From: an uncultured Eubacterium sp. | GTDB lineage: Bacteria; Bacillota; Clostridia; Lachnospirales; Lachnospiraceae | Length of the DNA: 39,395 nt | Direction of reading: 5' to 3' | Assembly (NCBI GenBank): GCA_937915825.1 | Contig: CALGGT010000078.1 | Span: 1-39,395, forward strand | Part shown: positions 7,739-16,124 of the stretch, one piece after another | Layout of the letters: each line of letters starts with the position of its first letter | How positions within the stretch are numbered: position 1 is the first letter of the stretch | Position numbers and translations under genes: made by a program | The notes under the pieces: model-generated | Told to the model about the DNA's origin: nothing | Database searches by the model: none | The model's input: only the letters and a program-made list of their open reading frames with translations

Positions 7739-9343
7739 ATGGCAAATGTAGATTTAACCCAATATGGCATTCAGGACGTAGCAGAGATTATTTATAATCC
7801 TTCTTACGAAACTTTGTATGCAGATGAGACGAAAGATGGATTGGAAGGCTTTGAAAAGGGCCAGTTAACCGAGTTAGACGCTGTAAATGTTATGACCGGA
7901 GAATTTACCGGACGTTCCCCGAAAGATAAGTATTTGGTAGTAGATGAGAATTCCAAAGACACCGTATGGTGGAACAGCGAGGAATATCCCAACGACAACC
8001 ACCCCATGACCGAAGATCAGTGGGCCGTTGTTAAGAAGCTTGCTCTTCAACAATTAAGCGGGAAAAAGCTTTATGTAGTGGATGCGTTCTGTGGTGCCAA
8101 TGAGGATACCAGAATGGCCGTTCGTTTTATTATGGAGGTTGCTTGGCAGGCACATTTTGTAACCAATATGTTCATCCGCCCCTCCAAAGAAGAGTTGGAA
8201 AACTTTAAACCGGACTTCATGGTTTATACAGCTTCGAAGGCAAAGGTTGAGAATTATCAGGAATTAGGATTAGGTTCAGAAACTTGCGTTGCGTTCAATA
8301 TTACCAGTCGTGAGCAGGTGATCTTGAACACCTGGTATGGCGGAGAGATGAAGAAGGGTATGTTCTCCATGATGAACTACTACCTTCCTTTGAAGGGAAT
8401 CGCAGCGATGCACTGCTCGGCCAATACAGATATGAACAATGAAAATACAGCAATTTTCTTCGGTTTATCCGGAACCGGTAAGACGACCTTATCCACCGAT
8501 CCGAAGAGATTGTTGATCGGTGATGACGAGCATGGTTGGGACGACAACGGAGTATTTAACTTCGAAGGCGGATGCTATGCGAAGGTGATCAACCTGGATA
8601 AAGAAAGTGAGCCGGATATCTACAACGCCATCAAGAGAAACGCTCTTCTTGAGAACGTTACCGTAGATGCAGATGGAAAGATTGATTTTGCAGATAAGAG
8701 TGTAACCGAGAATACGCGTGTATCTTATCCCATCGACCACATTGAAAAGATCGTAAAACCGGTATCTTCTGCTCCGGCTGCTAAGAATGTGATCTTCTTA
8801 TCCGCCGATGCATTTGGAGTACTTCCTCCGGTATCTATTTTGACACCGGAACAAACACAGTACTACTTCCTATCCGGATTTACCGCGAAATTGGCAGGAA
8901 CCGAGCGCGGGATCACAGAGCCTACGCCTACGTTCTCCGCATGTTTCGGACAAGCGTTCTTAGAGCTTCATCCTACCAAGTACGCACAGGAGCTGGTTAA
9001 GAGAATGGAGCAAAGCGGTGCCAAAGCATATTTGGTTAACACCGGATGGAATGGAACCGGAAAACGTATCTCCATTAAAGATACCCGTGGAATCATCGAT
9101 GCGATCTTAAATGGCGACATCAAGAATGTTCCGACCAAGAAGATCCCTTACTTTGATTTCGAAGTGCCCACCGAGTTAAATGGTGTAGACACCGGTATTC
9201 TGGATCCTAGAGATACCTATGAGAATCCGGCTGAGTGGGACGAAAAAGCCAAAGACCTGGCAAGTCGTTTCATCAACAACTTCAAGAAATACGAAGGAAA
9301 TGAAGCTGGAAAAGCTTTGGTTGAGGCCGGACCCAAATTATAA
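7739..9343 (+). CDS. pckA: Phosphoenolpyruvate carboxykinase (ATP)
   Basis: The 534-residue cytoplasmic enzyme interconverts oxaloacetate plus ATP with PEP, CO2 and ADP. The family signatures are all present: GEFTGRSPKDKYLV for substrate binding (about 47), the P-loop GLSGTGKTTL (242-251), and IGDDEHGWDDNGVFNFEGGC with the metal-binding acidic residues just after it. The length is normal. AAAGGAAG lies about 10 bases before the ATG and a dedicated promoter sits upstream. In rumen and gut anaerobes this enzyme often runs toward oxaloacetate to feed succinate or amino acid synthesis, but the direction here is inference. The gene ends in a tandem-repeat stretch and a strong terminator. Confidence 0.97.
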   Translation: MANVDLTQYGIQDVAEIIYNPSYETLYADETKDGLEGFEKGQLTELDAVNVMTGEFTGRSPKDKYLVVDENSKDTVWWNSEEYPNDNHPMTEDQWAVVKKLALQQLSGKKLYVVDAFCGANEDTRMAVRFIMEVAWQAHFVTNMFIRPSKEELENFKPDFMVYTASKAKVENYQELGLGSETCVAFNITSREQVILNTWYGGEMKKGMFSMMNYYLPLKGIAAMHCSANTDMNNENTAIFFGLSGTGKTTLSTDPKRLLIGDDEHGWDDNGVFNFEGGCYAKVINLDKESEPDIYNAIKRNALLENVTVDADGKIDFADKSVTENTRVSYPIDHIEKIVKPVSSAPAAKNVIFLSADAFGVLPPVSILTPEQTQYYFLSGFTAKLAGTERGITEPTPTFSACFGQAFLELHPTKYAQELVKRMEQSGAKAYLVNTGWNGTGKRISIKDTRGIIDAILNGDIKNVPTKKIPYFDFEVPTELNGVDTGILDPRDTYENPAEWDEKAKDLASRFINNFKKYEGNEAGKALVEAGPKL

Positions 9344-9347
9344 TTTG

Positions 9348-9413
9348 GAAGACGATCATTCAGAAGATGATCATTTAGAAGATGGTCATTATCATTTGAA
9401 AGACGATCACTCG
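9348..9413 (+). repeat. 15-bp tandem repeat downstream of pckA
   Basis: Three contiguous 15-base units begin at 9348 (GAAGACGATCATTCA), 9363 and 9378. After a 6-base insert a fourth related unit lies at 9399-9413. Because the unit is a multiple of three, one frame reads as repeated Asp-Asp-His blocks, but this frame is not that of pckA and has no good start of its own. The array lies between the stop codon and the terminator, in the 3' untranslated region. Confidence 0.8.
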
Positions 9414-9430
9414 TCAAAAGAAAGAAATGT

Positions 9431-9469
9431 AAAAATGCTCTGTCATACGATTTGACAGAGCATTTTTTT
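9431..9469 (+). terminator. Strong bidirectional intrinsic terminator between pckA and the sulfotransferase-like gene
   Basis: TGCTCTGTCA (9436-9445) pairs perfectly with TGACAGAGCA (9453-9462) around a 7-base loop. Seven T residues follow at 9463-9469, and five A residues precede (T residues on the other strand). It serves the convergent genes on both sides. Confidence 0.92.
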
Positions 9470-9490
9470 GTGTTAGGTTAGGATTTCCGA

Positions 9491-11452
9491 TCATTTCTTT
9501 AAAATCTCAAAGTTTCTTTGGGGATCCCGCCATCCGCTTTTTGTATGAACGTAGATCTTATAGGTGCCCGGAGTCAGCTCGGATAGGGGAATCGCAATGG
9601 AATAACGCTGATTCTTCTTCGAGGACATCCCTTTGCCGGCTCCTGTATAGTCCATGAGATACTGATCGGTATCAGAGACAAAAACGACCTTATCTACGGT
9701 ATGGTCGGCAGCGGTTATATACAACAGGAATTTCTTCAGGGTAAAGGAGACTTCCTTGCTTGGAATGGTCTTGCGCACCTTTTCCTTGAATTTGGTTTTC
9801 TTCGGAGATTGCAAGGTGCCTCGTAAGCGATTTTGCTCCTCCGGCATGTTACGGGTGAGATCTTCCCAGTTTATCTTCATGGGATAACCTCGATAGTAAT
9901 ATTTTTTCATGCTGTATTGGTTGATCAGTTTCCCGGTTTTATAATTGTATTCGTACGCCATCCCCTTACGGTTGTAAACCAGCGGATAAAGATATCCGCC
10001 AAAGGAAAACATGCGATGATGCTTGGCGTCATAGCTGTAGTTCGAGGTAATAACGGATTTAACCGAAGGAAAGCTTTTAACATGGGTGACGGTTTTCTTC
10101 TTTTCATTCACCTGGTAAACGCGAACGAAGGACTGATCGGAAGGTTCCCAGAAATCCACCTTTCGTTTGGTTTCCCAATGGTTATCATATAGCATGATCG
10201 TAACCGTGTCCGAATTGGGAGAGGAGACGCCCTTTTCTTCGTAAATACTATGTTGCTGGAAAAACCAGGGTACGTTCCCCTGAGGTTTTAATACCAGATT
10301 TTTTTGCTTGGTTTTTTCAAACATCTTCGGATTGGACAGGATCCATTTGATCTCGTTGGTATTCCAATCCAGCCGTACCCCGGCATGGAGATTTCGGGGA
10401 GATAAGAGAACGGTATGATCCGAAGCCCGGTAAGAGACGGTGTTGAGATGAACCCAGTCCACCTGATTCCGGAACGTCTTGTCAAATATATCCTTTAGAT
10501 CCAGTTCTTTCTCGATCTGTCCCGTCTTCCGGTTGATTTCCAGAACGACGTCCTCGGTATGACCGGCAATGGAGCTGGAAAGGGTTAGGAGGTTTCCACC
10601 CGGTTCCATTTCGATCACTTCATGGTGGACCCCATTCTTAACAAAATACGTGTGATACACCCGCCCCATGTAATCCATCTCATGCATCTGAGTGGTATGG
10701 GGTTTTTCCGCTGTGGGGGTTTTGGTTTCTTTTGCCTGAAGGATCAATCGTTGTTTGGATAAAGGGAAAATACCATAAGATCCGGTTTGCACCGTAAGAT
10801 ACCAGCGTATATTCCCCTCCACGTCATAGGCAAAGGGATATTTGGTCGTTTGTCCGGAGATCATGGTCAGGGGATAGGCGGATTGTTTTCCCCCTTTGAT
10901 CACGCGAACCTGATCCTGTAAATCGGCGGGGAGAGCCGGGGTGGTAACGGACAATTTGGTCCGGGTTACTTTCTTTCCTTCCCGAACGGCCAGCTTGACT
11001 GTATTTTTCCCGGGATACAAACCGATTAAAGGAACGCGGTGATTCTTCTTGGCTTTCACCTTTCCGGAGATGGATGTAGCCTTTGTTTTTCCTTGAATGG
11101 TAAAGGATACGGAAGAGGGGGTCTTCGTTGTGAAGATCACATAGGCGCTTAAGGGGGCGTTTCCATAGGGGTTTATCAGAACCTTGGGATGCTTGGGGGT
11201 AGCATTGGTTGTGGCTACCTCGTTTTGAACGTTTTCTTCCCCTTGGACCGTTGTATCCGTAATATGAGCCTTTGCAACAATGTTGGAAGACGTTACCACC
11301 ATGGTGGAAGCGGCGGATACAACACTGACATGCGGCGTCACAATGGGAAACTCATCCAGATCCGATGTATGGAGCTGCTTGGGAAGAGAGCATCCGGTAA
11401 TGGTTAAAAACAGGGAAAACAGGAGTAACATTCGGTATCGTTTTTGAATCAT
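9491..11452 (-). CDS. Arylsulfotransferase (ASST)-like lipoprotein
   Basis: The 653-residue protein begins with a lipoprotein signal (lipobox LTITGC), so it is likely anchored outside the membrane. After a Ser/Thr-rich linker and a small beta-rich domain, the central region matches the arylsulfate sulfotransferase family. Examples are PFAYDVEGNIRWYL and DWVHLNTVSYRASDHTVLLS. His335 in DWVH and Arg353 are 18 residues apart, the spacing I recall for the E. coli AssT His356/Arg374 pair. His401 in QQHS is a candidate for the sulfated histidine. Such enzymes move sulfate between phenolic compounds. I chose the ATG at 11452 because GAGGTGA lies 8 bases upstream; a GTG at 11464 is possible. Activity is not proven. 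Confidence 0.8.
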   Translation of the reverse strand: MIQKRYRMLLLFSLFLTITGCSLPKQLHTSDLDEFPIVTPHVSVVSAASTMVVTSSNIVAKAHITDTTVQGEENVQNEVATTNATPKHPKVLINPYGNAPLSAYVIFTTKTPSSVSFTIQGKTKATSISGKVKAKKNHRVPLIGLYPGKNTVKLAVREGKKVTRTKLSVTTPALPADLQDQVRVIKGGKQSAYPLTMISGQTTKYPFAYDVEGNIRWYLTVQTGSYGIFPLSKQRLILQAKETKTPTAEKPHTTQMHEMDYMGRVYHTYFVKNGVHHEVIEMEPGGNLLTLSSSIAGHTEDVVLEINRKTGQIEKELDLKDIFDKTFRNQVDWVHLNTVSYRASDHTVLLSPRNLHAGVRLDWNTNEIKWILSNPKMFEKTKQKNLVLKPQGNVPWFFQQHSIYEEKGVSSPNSDTVTIMLYDNHWETKRKVDFWEPSDQSFVRVYQVNEKKKTVTHVKSFPSVKSVITSNYSYDAKHHRMFSFGGYLYPLVYNRKGMAYEYNYKTGKLINQYSMKKYYYRGYPMKINWEDLTRNMPEEQNRLRGTLQSPKKTKFKEKVRKTIPSKEVSFTLKKFLLYITAADHTVDKVVFVSDTDQYLMDYTGAGKGMSSKKNQRYSIAIPLSELTPGTYKIYVHTKSGWRDPQRNFEILKK

Positions 11453-11515
11453 AAATATTCTCACCTCTTATCAAAACATTTATAAACTAAATCATATATT
11501 TCGTTGTAATATGAA

Positions 11516-11547
11516 ACACTCCAAGCACGTTTCCATGCTTGGAGTGT
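11516..11547 (-). terminator. Hairpin terminator after the fibronectin-like gene
   Basis: ACACTCCAAGCA (11516-11527) pairs perfectly with TGCTTGGAGTGT (11536-11547) over 12 bp with an 8-base loop. On the minus strand the following bases are TTTCATATT, so the T tract is imperfect. Confidence 0.65.
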
Positions 11548-11598
11548 ATGGATTATGATAGTTGGATGAAAGGCAGAAACTACCTTTTGATCTTAACA

Positions 11599-12822
11599 TT
11601 ATGAATACATGGGTACATATACAGAAGCACTGCTGCTGACCGGACTCTTACCTTTCGCGCCTTTTCCACATTTTCCGTAGGAGATCACACGAATGTAATA
11701 CGTATGACCTCTCTTTAAGCGGGATTTTCCACATTTGGTCAAGGTGTAGTTAAGGGCCTTTTTCTTTAATGTTTTCCCTTTCAGTACTTTCACTGTTTTA
11801 AAGCCGGCCGTGCTGGACACGGAAGAGATCTGAACAACCTCTTTGGTAGCGCCGTTTAATTTCTTCATGCGTAAATGAATCTTGCCCTTTGCTGCATAGT
11901 ATTTACCATTCAAAACACCAAATACTTTATATTTGCTCCAGGGACTGTAAATACGGGTTGTATCGTTCAGGTTGAAGTAACTGCGGAAACGGAATTTCAT
12001 AAATTTTCCACGAATGATCGTCATGGAATCGGTAGAATAAGATGATCCGTTATAGGTACGAATTTTTTTATTCTTAGCATTGCGAAGTTCAAATTGATAT
12101 CCGCTTGCGTTGGTATTTGGATCACAGGCAAAGTACATCTTATTCAAACTGGAATAATACGAAGAAACCCGAACGCCGGTAGGGGCAGCCGCTTTTGTAT
12201 AGAATTTTTGATATTCGAATTTATAGTTACTGCTTACGAATGTTCCCAACTGGCTGGATTGAACGGAACGAATGGCAAAGGAGTATGCCGAGCCGGGGTT
12301 CAAATTGGTGTTTACCGTATATTGCGTTGAACTGGTTTCTCCGAGTTCATATAGATTATCGGATCCGTTATAGATGTAAATCTTATAAGAAGTCGCACCT
12401 CTTACAGCCGTCCAACTTAGGGTGATGGAATTCTTGGTGGCGCCTGTCTGATATAAGTCCGTCGGGTCTTCCAAAGGCTGGAAGCTGATGACAGGTGAAA
12501 CATTTCCTGTTAAGTAAGTGGTGGAAGTACCGGACTTACTGGATTCTTTTACTTGAAGATAGTAAGTGGTTCCCGGTGTCAAACCACTCTGTGAGCAGGA
12601 AGCATTCCAAGAATAATTTTTATAAACCATGGCTTGAGGACTGGTTCCTAAGTAAACCTGATAATAACCGCTGAAGTTTTCCACGTTAAAGTTGATTTTG
12701 CTACTTGTTAGGTCTGTCACGGTGATCCCTAAATTCGTAGCGGCTTTGGACTTTGGTGCTACGGCTAATACCAGCATTGCCAAAGCAAAGCAAAGAATTG
12801 CCTTTGAAAAATATTTTTTCAT
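11599..12822 (-). CDS. Secreted fibronectin type III domain protein
   Basis: The 407-residue protein has a signal peptide at about 1-27 (ending KSKAA). It has three or four consecutive beta-sandwich modules of fibronectin III style. Marks include NSITLSWTAVRGATSYKIYI near residue 130, LNPGSAYSFAIRSV near 175, APTGVRV near 215, and a lysine-rich C-terminal module with GHTYYIRVISYGKCGKGAKG. No catalytic domain or cell-wall anchor is visible. The ribosome binding site AAGGAGG, 6 bases before the ATG, is the strongest type and suggests good expression. Function unknown, probably binding or spacing at the cell surface. It is followed by its own terminator and then by the sulfotransferase-like lipoprotein gene. 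Confidence 0.8.
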   Translation of the reverse strand: MKKYFSKAILCFALAMLVLAVAPKSKAATNLGITVTDLTSSKINFNVENFSGYYQVYLGTSPQAMVYKNYSWNASCSQSGLTPGTTYYLQVKESSKSGTSTTYLTGNVSPVISFQPLEDPTDLYQTGATKNSITLSWTAVRGATSYKIYIYNGSDNLYELGETSSTQYTVNTNLNPGSAYSFAIRSVQSSQLGTFVSSNYKFEYQKFYTKAAAPTGVRVSSYYSSLNKMYFACDPNTNASGYQFELRNAKNKKIRTYNGSSYSTDSMTIIRGKFMKFRFRSYFNLNDTTRIYSPWSKYKVFGVLNGKYYAAKGKIHLRMKKLNGATKEVVQISSVSSTAGFKTVKVLKGKTLKKKALNYTLTKCGKSRLKRGHTYYIRVISYGKCGKGAKGKSPVSSSASVYVPMYS

Positions 12823-12939
12823 AGTATCCTCCTTATTTCATATGATTCGTATTTTGGCGATCTGTAGCCATTGATCAAAAAAACATTTTCTACAATATTA
12901 TGAAAAAGAATGGTGTCAAAAATATGTCAGATCCGGTGA

Positions 12940-12968
12940 TTGTCAAACATAAAGTTATCGTGTATAAT
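12940..12968 (+). promoter_or_regulatory. Promoter of the GtrB-like glycosyltransferase gene
   Basis: TTGTCA (12940-12945) and a perfect TATAAT (12963-12968) are 17 bases apart, about 60 bases before the gene start. Confidence 0.75.
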
Positions 12969-13027
12969 GAAGAGGATATGGGAATCGTCCTAATATATGA
13001 AATCAAAGATAGTAAGGATGTAGAATC

Positions 13028-13972
13028 ATGGAAAAAATTATTTATTTGGTCATCCCCTGTTACAACGAGCAGGAGGTATTGCCGGAAAGCGTAAAACAGC
13101 TGCATGAAAAATTAGATACATTAATGAAGGAGCATAAGATCCATCCGGATAGTAAGATGGTTTTGGTCAACGATGGCTCCAAAGATCAGACCTGGTCCTT
13201 GATCCGACAATACCATGAGAAGGATCCCCTGGTAGTCGGTGTGAATCTATCCAGAAACAGAGGACATCAAAATGCGGTTTTGGCCGGGCTTATGTATGCC
13301 AAGGAACATGCCGATGCCTGTATTTCTCTGGATGCCGATCTCCAGGATGATATTCATGCCATGGATGAAATGATCGAACAATTCAACCAGGGGTTTGATG
13401 TGGTTTATGGGGTTCGAAGCGCCAGAAAGAAGGATACATTTTTTAAGAAGACCACGGCGGAAGGGTTTTATCACATTATGCAATGGATGGGCGTGGAGAT
13501 CGTCTTTAATCACGCGGATTACCGACTGATGAGTAAGAGAGTGCTGGATGAATTGGAACATTACAAGGAGGTTCATCTGTTCTTGCGGGGAATGGTGCCT
13601 TTGATCGGATTTCCTTCCACCAAGGTGTATTATGAGAGGAAGGAACGGTTTGCCGGTGAAAGCAAATATCCGCTGAAGAAGATGCTGGCATTTGCCTTTG
13701 ACGGGATTTCTTCCTTTAGTGTAAAACCCATTCGTTTTATTGTTTGGCTGGGATTTATGATCTTTATCGTTAGCATTATTATGTTGATCTATTCCGTCGT
13801 TCAGCATTTTATGGGGGAAACGGTTCCGGGATGGAGCAGTTTGATCGTATCCATCTGGGCGTTGGGGGGGCTCCAGCTGTTGTCCATAGGGATCATTGGC
13901 GAGTACATCGGAAAGGTTTATATGGAAACCAAAGAGCGACCGAAATACGCCATTCAGGAGATTCTGGACTAA
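13028..13972 (+). CDS. Family 2 glycosyltransferase with C-terminal membrane helices (GtrB/DPM1-like)
   Basis: The 314-residue protein has a GT-A fold domain (about 5-220) with the opening VIPCYNEQEVLPES, VNDGSKDQTW, NRGHQNAVLAG and the metal-binding SLDADLQDD. Two membrane helices follow (about 237-260 and 272-297). This layout is that of bactoprenol-phosphate glucosyltransferases such as GtrB and of dolichol-phosphate mannose synthase-like enzymes, which make lipid-linked single sugars at the inner membrane face. AAGGA lies 9 bases before the ATG. The neighbour on the opposite strand is a transferase fused to a GtrA-like domain, the usual partner of GtrB. The two genes converge with 21 bases between them. 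Confidence 0.88.
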   Translation: MEKIIYLVIPCYNEQEVLPESVKQLHEKLDTLMKEHKIHPDSKMVLVNDGSKDQTWSLIRQYHEKDPLVVGVNLSRNRGHQNAVLAGLMYAKEHADACISLDADLQDDIHAMDEMIEQFNQGFDVVYGVRSARKKDTFFKKTTAEGFYHIMQWMGVEIVFNHADYRLMSKRVLDELEHYKEVHLFLRGMVPLIGFPSTKVYYERKERFAGESKYPLKKMLAFAFDGISSFSVKPIRFIVWLGFMIFIVSIIMLIYSVVQHFMGETVPGWSSLIVSIWALGGLQLLSIGIIGEYIGKVYMETKERPKYAIQEILD

Positions 13973-13993
13973 GTTGAAAAACGATGTTTCGGT

Positions 13994-15097
13994 TTACCGG
14001 TTCTTTTGCCGGAACACCCACTCTCTTTGGATCACGTAGCTTGCAATAAAAAGCAAGGTATCGATGATGCATTTTCGCACGGTGGTATAGGTAATGAATG
14101 TTAATAAATGGTCCACCAGGAACGTAGACAGTGCCAATTGACAGATGCAAAGAAAATAATATTTAATGACGATCCAGGGAGATTTGGAATCATTCCGGAA
14201 GACCTGGCGTTTGTTCATGGTAAAGTTAAAAAGGGATGAGCCCAGTCTTGACAGAATGCTTCGCCAAAACGTCAAAACGGTAATGGAAAAGCCAAGAATG
14301 GTAATGGTCTCCTTGGTTCCCAGCAATGGTCGGAAGATCAACCCTAACAAGTAGAAAAGCAGAATGTCGATGAGAAAACTGGAAAAGGAGATCAGGGCAA
14401 ATTTTAAAAATACTTTGTAGATTCGAATGGAATCCAAAAAAGGATTAAAATGCGAACTTTCGTTCTTATGAATGTAAATGGTCTCAATGGGGAATTCCAA
14501 CACCGGAATGTTGTTGTCCTGAGCGGCCAGCAGCATATTCATTTCATATTCAAAACGTTCCCCCTTAATGTGGATAAAAGAATCCTTTAAAAGCTCTAAG
14601 CTCATGCCTCGAAGCCCGGTCTGTGTATCGGACACATTTAATCCGCATAAGGCCTTTAAGGTCAGACAGGTAAAACGGTTTCCCAGGCGGCTTCTTAAGG
14701 GGATATTCCGGTCTTTGAAGGTTCGGCATCCTAAGATGAGGGAATCCGGATTCTCATACGTAAGCTTGGCACACATTAAAATATCTTTGACGGAATGTTG
14801 TCCGTCGCAGTCGGCGGTTACGGTTCCCATAATATCCGGTCGGAATTGCAAAAGGTGATCAAAGGCGGATTTTAACGCCGTGCCCTTCCCAAAATTTGTA
14901 ACATGGCGCAGGATCCTGCAATTGTATTCGGTTTTGCAGGTATGAAAATATTTTCGCCGGTCTACCGTGCTTCCATCGTCTACGATCAGTATATTCTTCA
15001 CACCGGAATCGGTTAGTTCTTTGACCATGTGAACCATTCGCTCATCCGGATTTAATGCCGGAATGACTACGACGATTTTGCTTAAATACTGTTCCAT
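13994..15097 (-). CDS. Glycosyltransferase family 2 fused to a GtrA-like membrane domain
   Basis: In this 367-residue protein, residues about 8-220 form a GT2 domain (VVIPALNPDERM, ILIVDDGSTVDR, VTADCDGQHSV, TQTGLRGMS). Residues about 228-365 carry four hydrophobic segments of the GtrA type, ending in the typical NF(T)MNKRQVFR and REWVFRQ motifs. GtrA-like proteins are proposed flippases for lipid-linked sugars, so the fusion could make and flip one sugar carrier. It is the last gene of a minus-strand operon after a GT2 and a LicD gene. The 66-base gap before it contains a hairpin that would act on the opposite strand. Confidence 0.87.
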   Translation of the reverse strand: MEQYLSKIVVVIPALNPDERMVHMVKELTDSGVKNILIVDDGSTVDRRKYFHTCKTEYNCRILRHVTNFGKGTALKSAFDHLLQFRPDIMGTVTADCDGQHSVKDILMCAKLTYENPDSLILGCRTFKDRNIPLRSRLGNRFTCLTLKALCGLNVSDTQTGLRGMSLELLKDSFIHIKGERFEYEMNMLLAAQDNNIPVLEFPIETIYIHKNESSHFNPFLDSIRIYKVFLKFALISFSSFLIDILLFYLLGLIFRPLLGTKETITILGFSITVLTFWRSILSRLGSSLFNFTMNKRQVFRNDSKSPWIVIKYYFLCICQLALSTFLVDHLLTFITYTTVRKCIIDTLLFIASYVIQREWVFRQKNR

Positions 15098-15128
15098 AAG
15101 GCGTGTCTACTCCTAATCTATCTTCCTG

Positions 15129-15156
15129 ATTCCGAAGCTGTTTCGGAATTTTTTTT
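15129..15156 (+). terminator. Plus-strand intrinsic terminator lying between two minus-strand genes
   Basis: ATTCCGAA (15129-15136) pairs with TTCGGAAT (15142-15149) around a 5-base loop, and seven T residues follow (15150-15156). The neighbouring genes run on the other strand, so in orientation it can only stop transcription coming from the left, for example read-through from the gene ending at 13972. Confidence 0.7.
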
Positions 15157-15163
15157 ACAGAGT

Positions 15164-16084
15164 TTATAACTGAATTTTTAGCAGAGGGTGTTGCTCTCTT
15201 TTTTCTACCGGTGGGATCTCCATATACGTTGTACCAAATAAGCGGGTCAGATAACTTACTTCTCCATAAGGAATGGAAACGGATACCCCCTCAAACACAG
15301 CTTTCTTAACGTGGCACATATTTTTCCTTGTATCCATCTCACCAAAATAGTGGACCCGACCGCTGGGAATCGTGACATACCGGGAGTTGTGGTTTTTGCA
15401 AAGGCTGTAAATTCGATAGGTGAACCGGGTAAAGGAGTCCAAAGGGATAAAACGCAGAAGGCGGCCGATCCGCATTTTGGTTTGAAAGCAGCTTCGAATG
15501 GCGTTGTCTGCCTGATGATCCAAAGCTTTCATCAGATCCGGAACATAGTCGTATACCTTACGGCAATTTAATAGATACCCGACCCCCAGGCATAAGAATC
15601 CATGGGCTTTTCGAACAAGGGCATGATCCGGTGTGTTCTCCAGAATGAAAAGATCAATGCAGATGCCACACTCTTCATCGGGTTCCGTAATATTGTTAAA
15701 GGTTTTGTATACGGTATCTTTCTTTTTAAACTGGCTGACGCTTAATCCGTAGTGTTCCGAAATCTCCGGGGCGCTTAAGGTATAGCGGTCGCCCAATTCT
15801 TTCTCAAATATCTTTTTAAAACGATCAAAACTTTTGCGGGGAATATGCAGATCCATGTCATCATCCCAGGGAATAAAGCCCTGGTGGCGGACAGCGCCTA
15901 ATAAGGTTCCGCCGCTAAGAGAATAATCGATGTGATTTCGTTCGGCTACCTCTATAAAATCTTTTAACATTTGAAGCAGGACACGCTGTACGTTTTTTAA
16001 TTCTTCTCCGTTTAAATAAGTGACGCCTTCACAGTGTTTGAACGCGTCTTTGACTTTGGCAAATCCGTCTGGTTTCTTCGCCAT
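15164..16084 (-). CDS. LicD family protein
   Basis: The 306-residue protein carries the LicD core SGGTLLGAVRHQGFIPWDDD near residues 55-75, with the acidic metal-binding DDDMD. LicD proteins are nucleotidyltransferase-fold enzymes that attach phosphocholine or other phospho-linked groups to teichoic acids and surface glycans. I chose the ATG at 16084 because AAAGGAGG lies 7 bases upstream. A longer frame to 16195 would overlap the preceding glycosyltransferase gene without a ribosome binding site. It is the middle gene of a three-gene minus-strand operon and has a paralogous family member at 17086-17964. The donor and acceptor are unknown. Confidence 0.88.
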   Translation of the reverse strand: MAKKPDGFAKVKDAFKHCEGVTYLNGEELKNVQRVLLQMLKDFIEVAERNHIDYSLSGGTLLGAVRHQGFIPWDDDMDLHIPRKSFDRFKKIFEKELGDRYTLSAPEISEHYGLSVSQFKKKDTVYKTFNNITEPDEECGICIDLFILENTPDHALVRKAHGFLCLGVGYLLNCRKVYDYVPDLMKALDHQADNAIRSCFQTKMRIGRLLRFIPLDSFTRFTYRIYSLCKNHNSRYVTIPSGRVHYFGEMDTRKNMCHVKKAVFEGVSVSIPYGEVSYLTRLFGTTYMEIPPVEKREQHPLLKIQL

Positions 16085-16124
16085 GGGAAGGCCTCCTTTG
16101 ATGTTCTTTATGAGAATATGAAAA

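Noticed and set aside
9219..9455. 78-codon frame ending in a His/Asp-rich stretch after pckA
   Set aside because: Its first half is out of frame within pckA and it has no start signal. The His/Asp part is explained by the 15-bp DNA repeats, so it is noted only as a finding.
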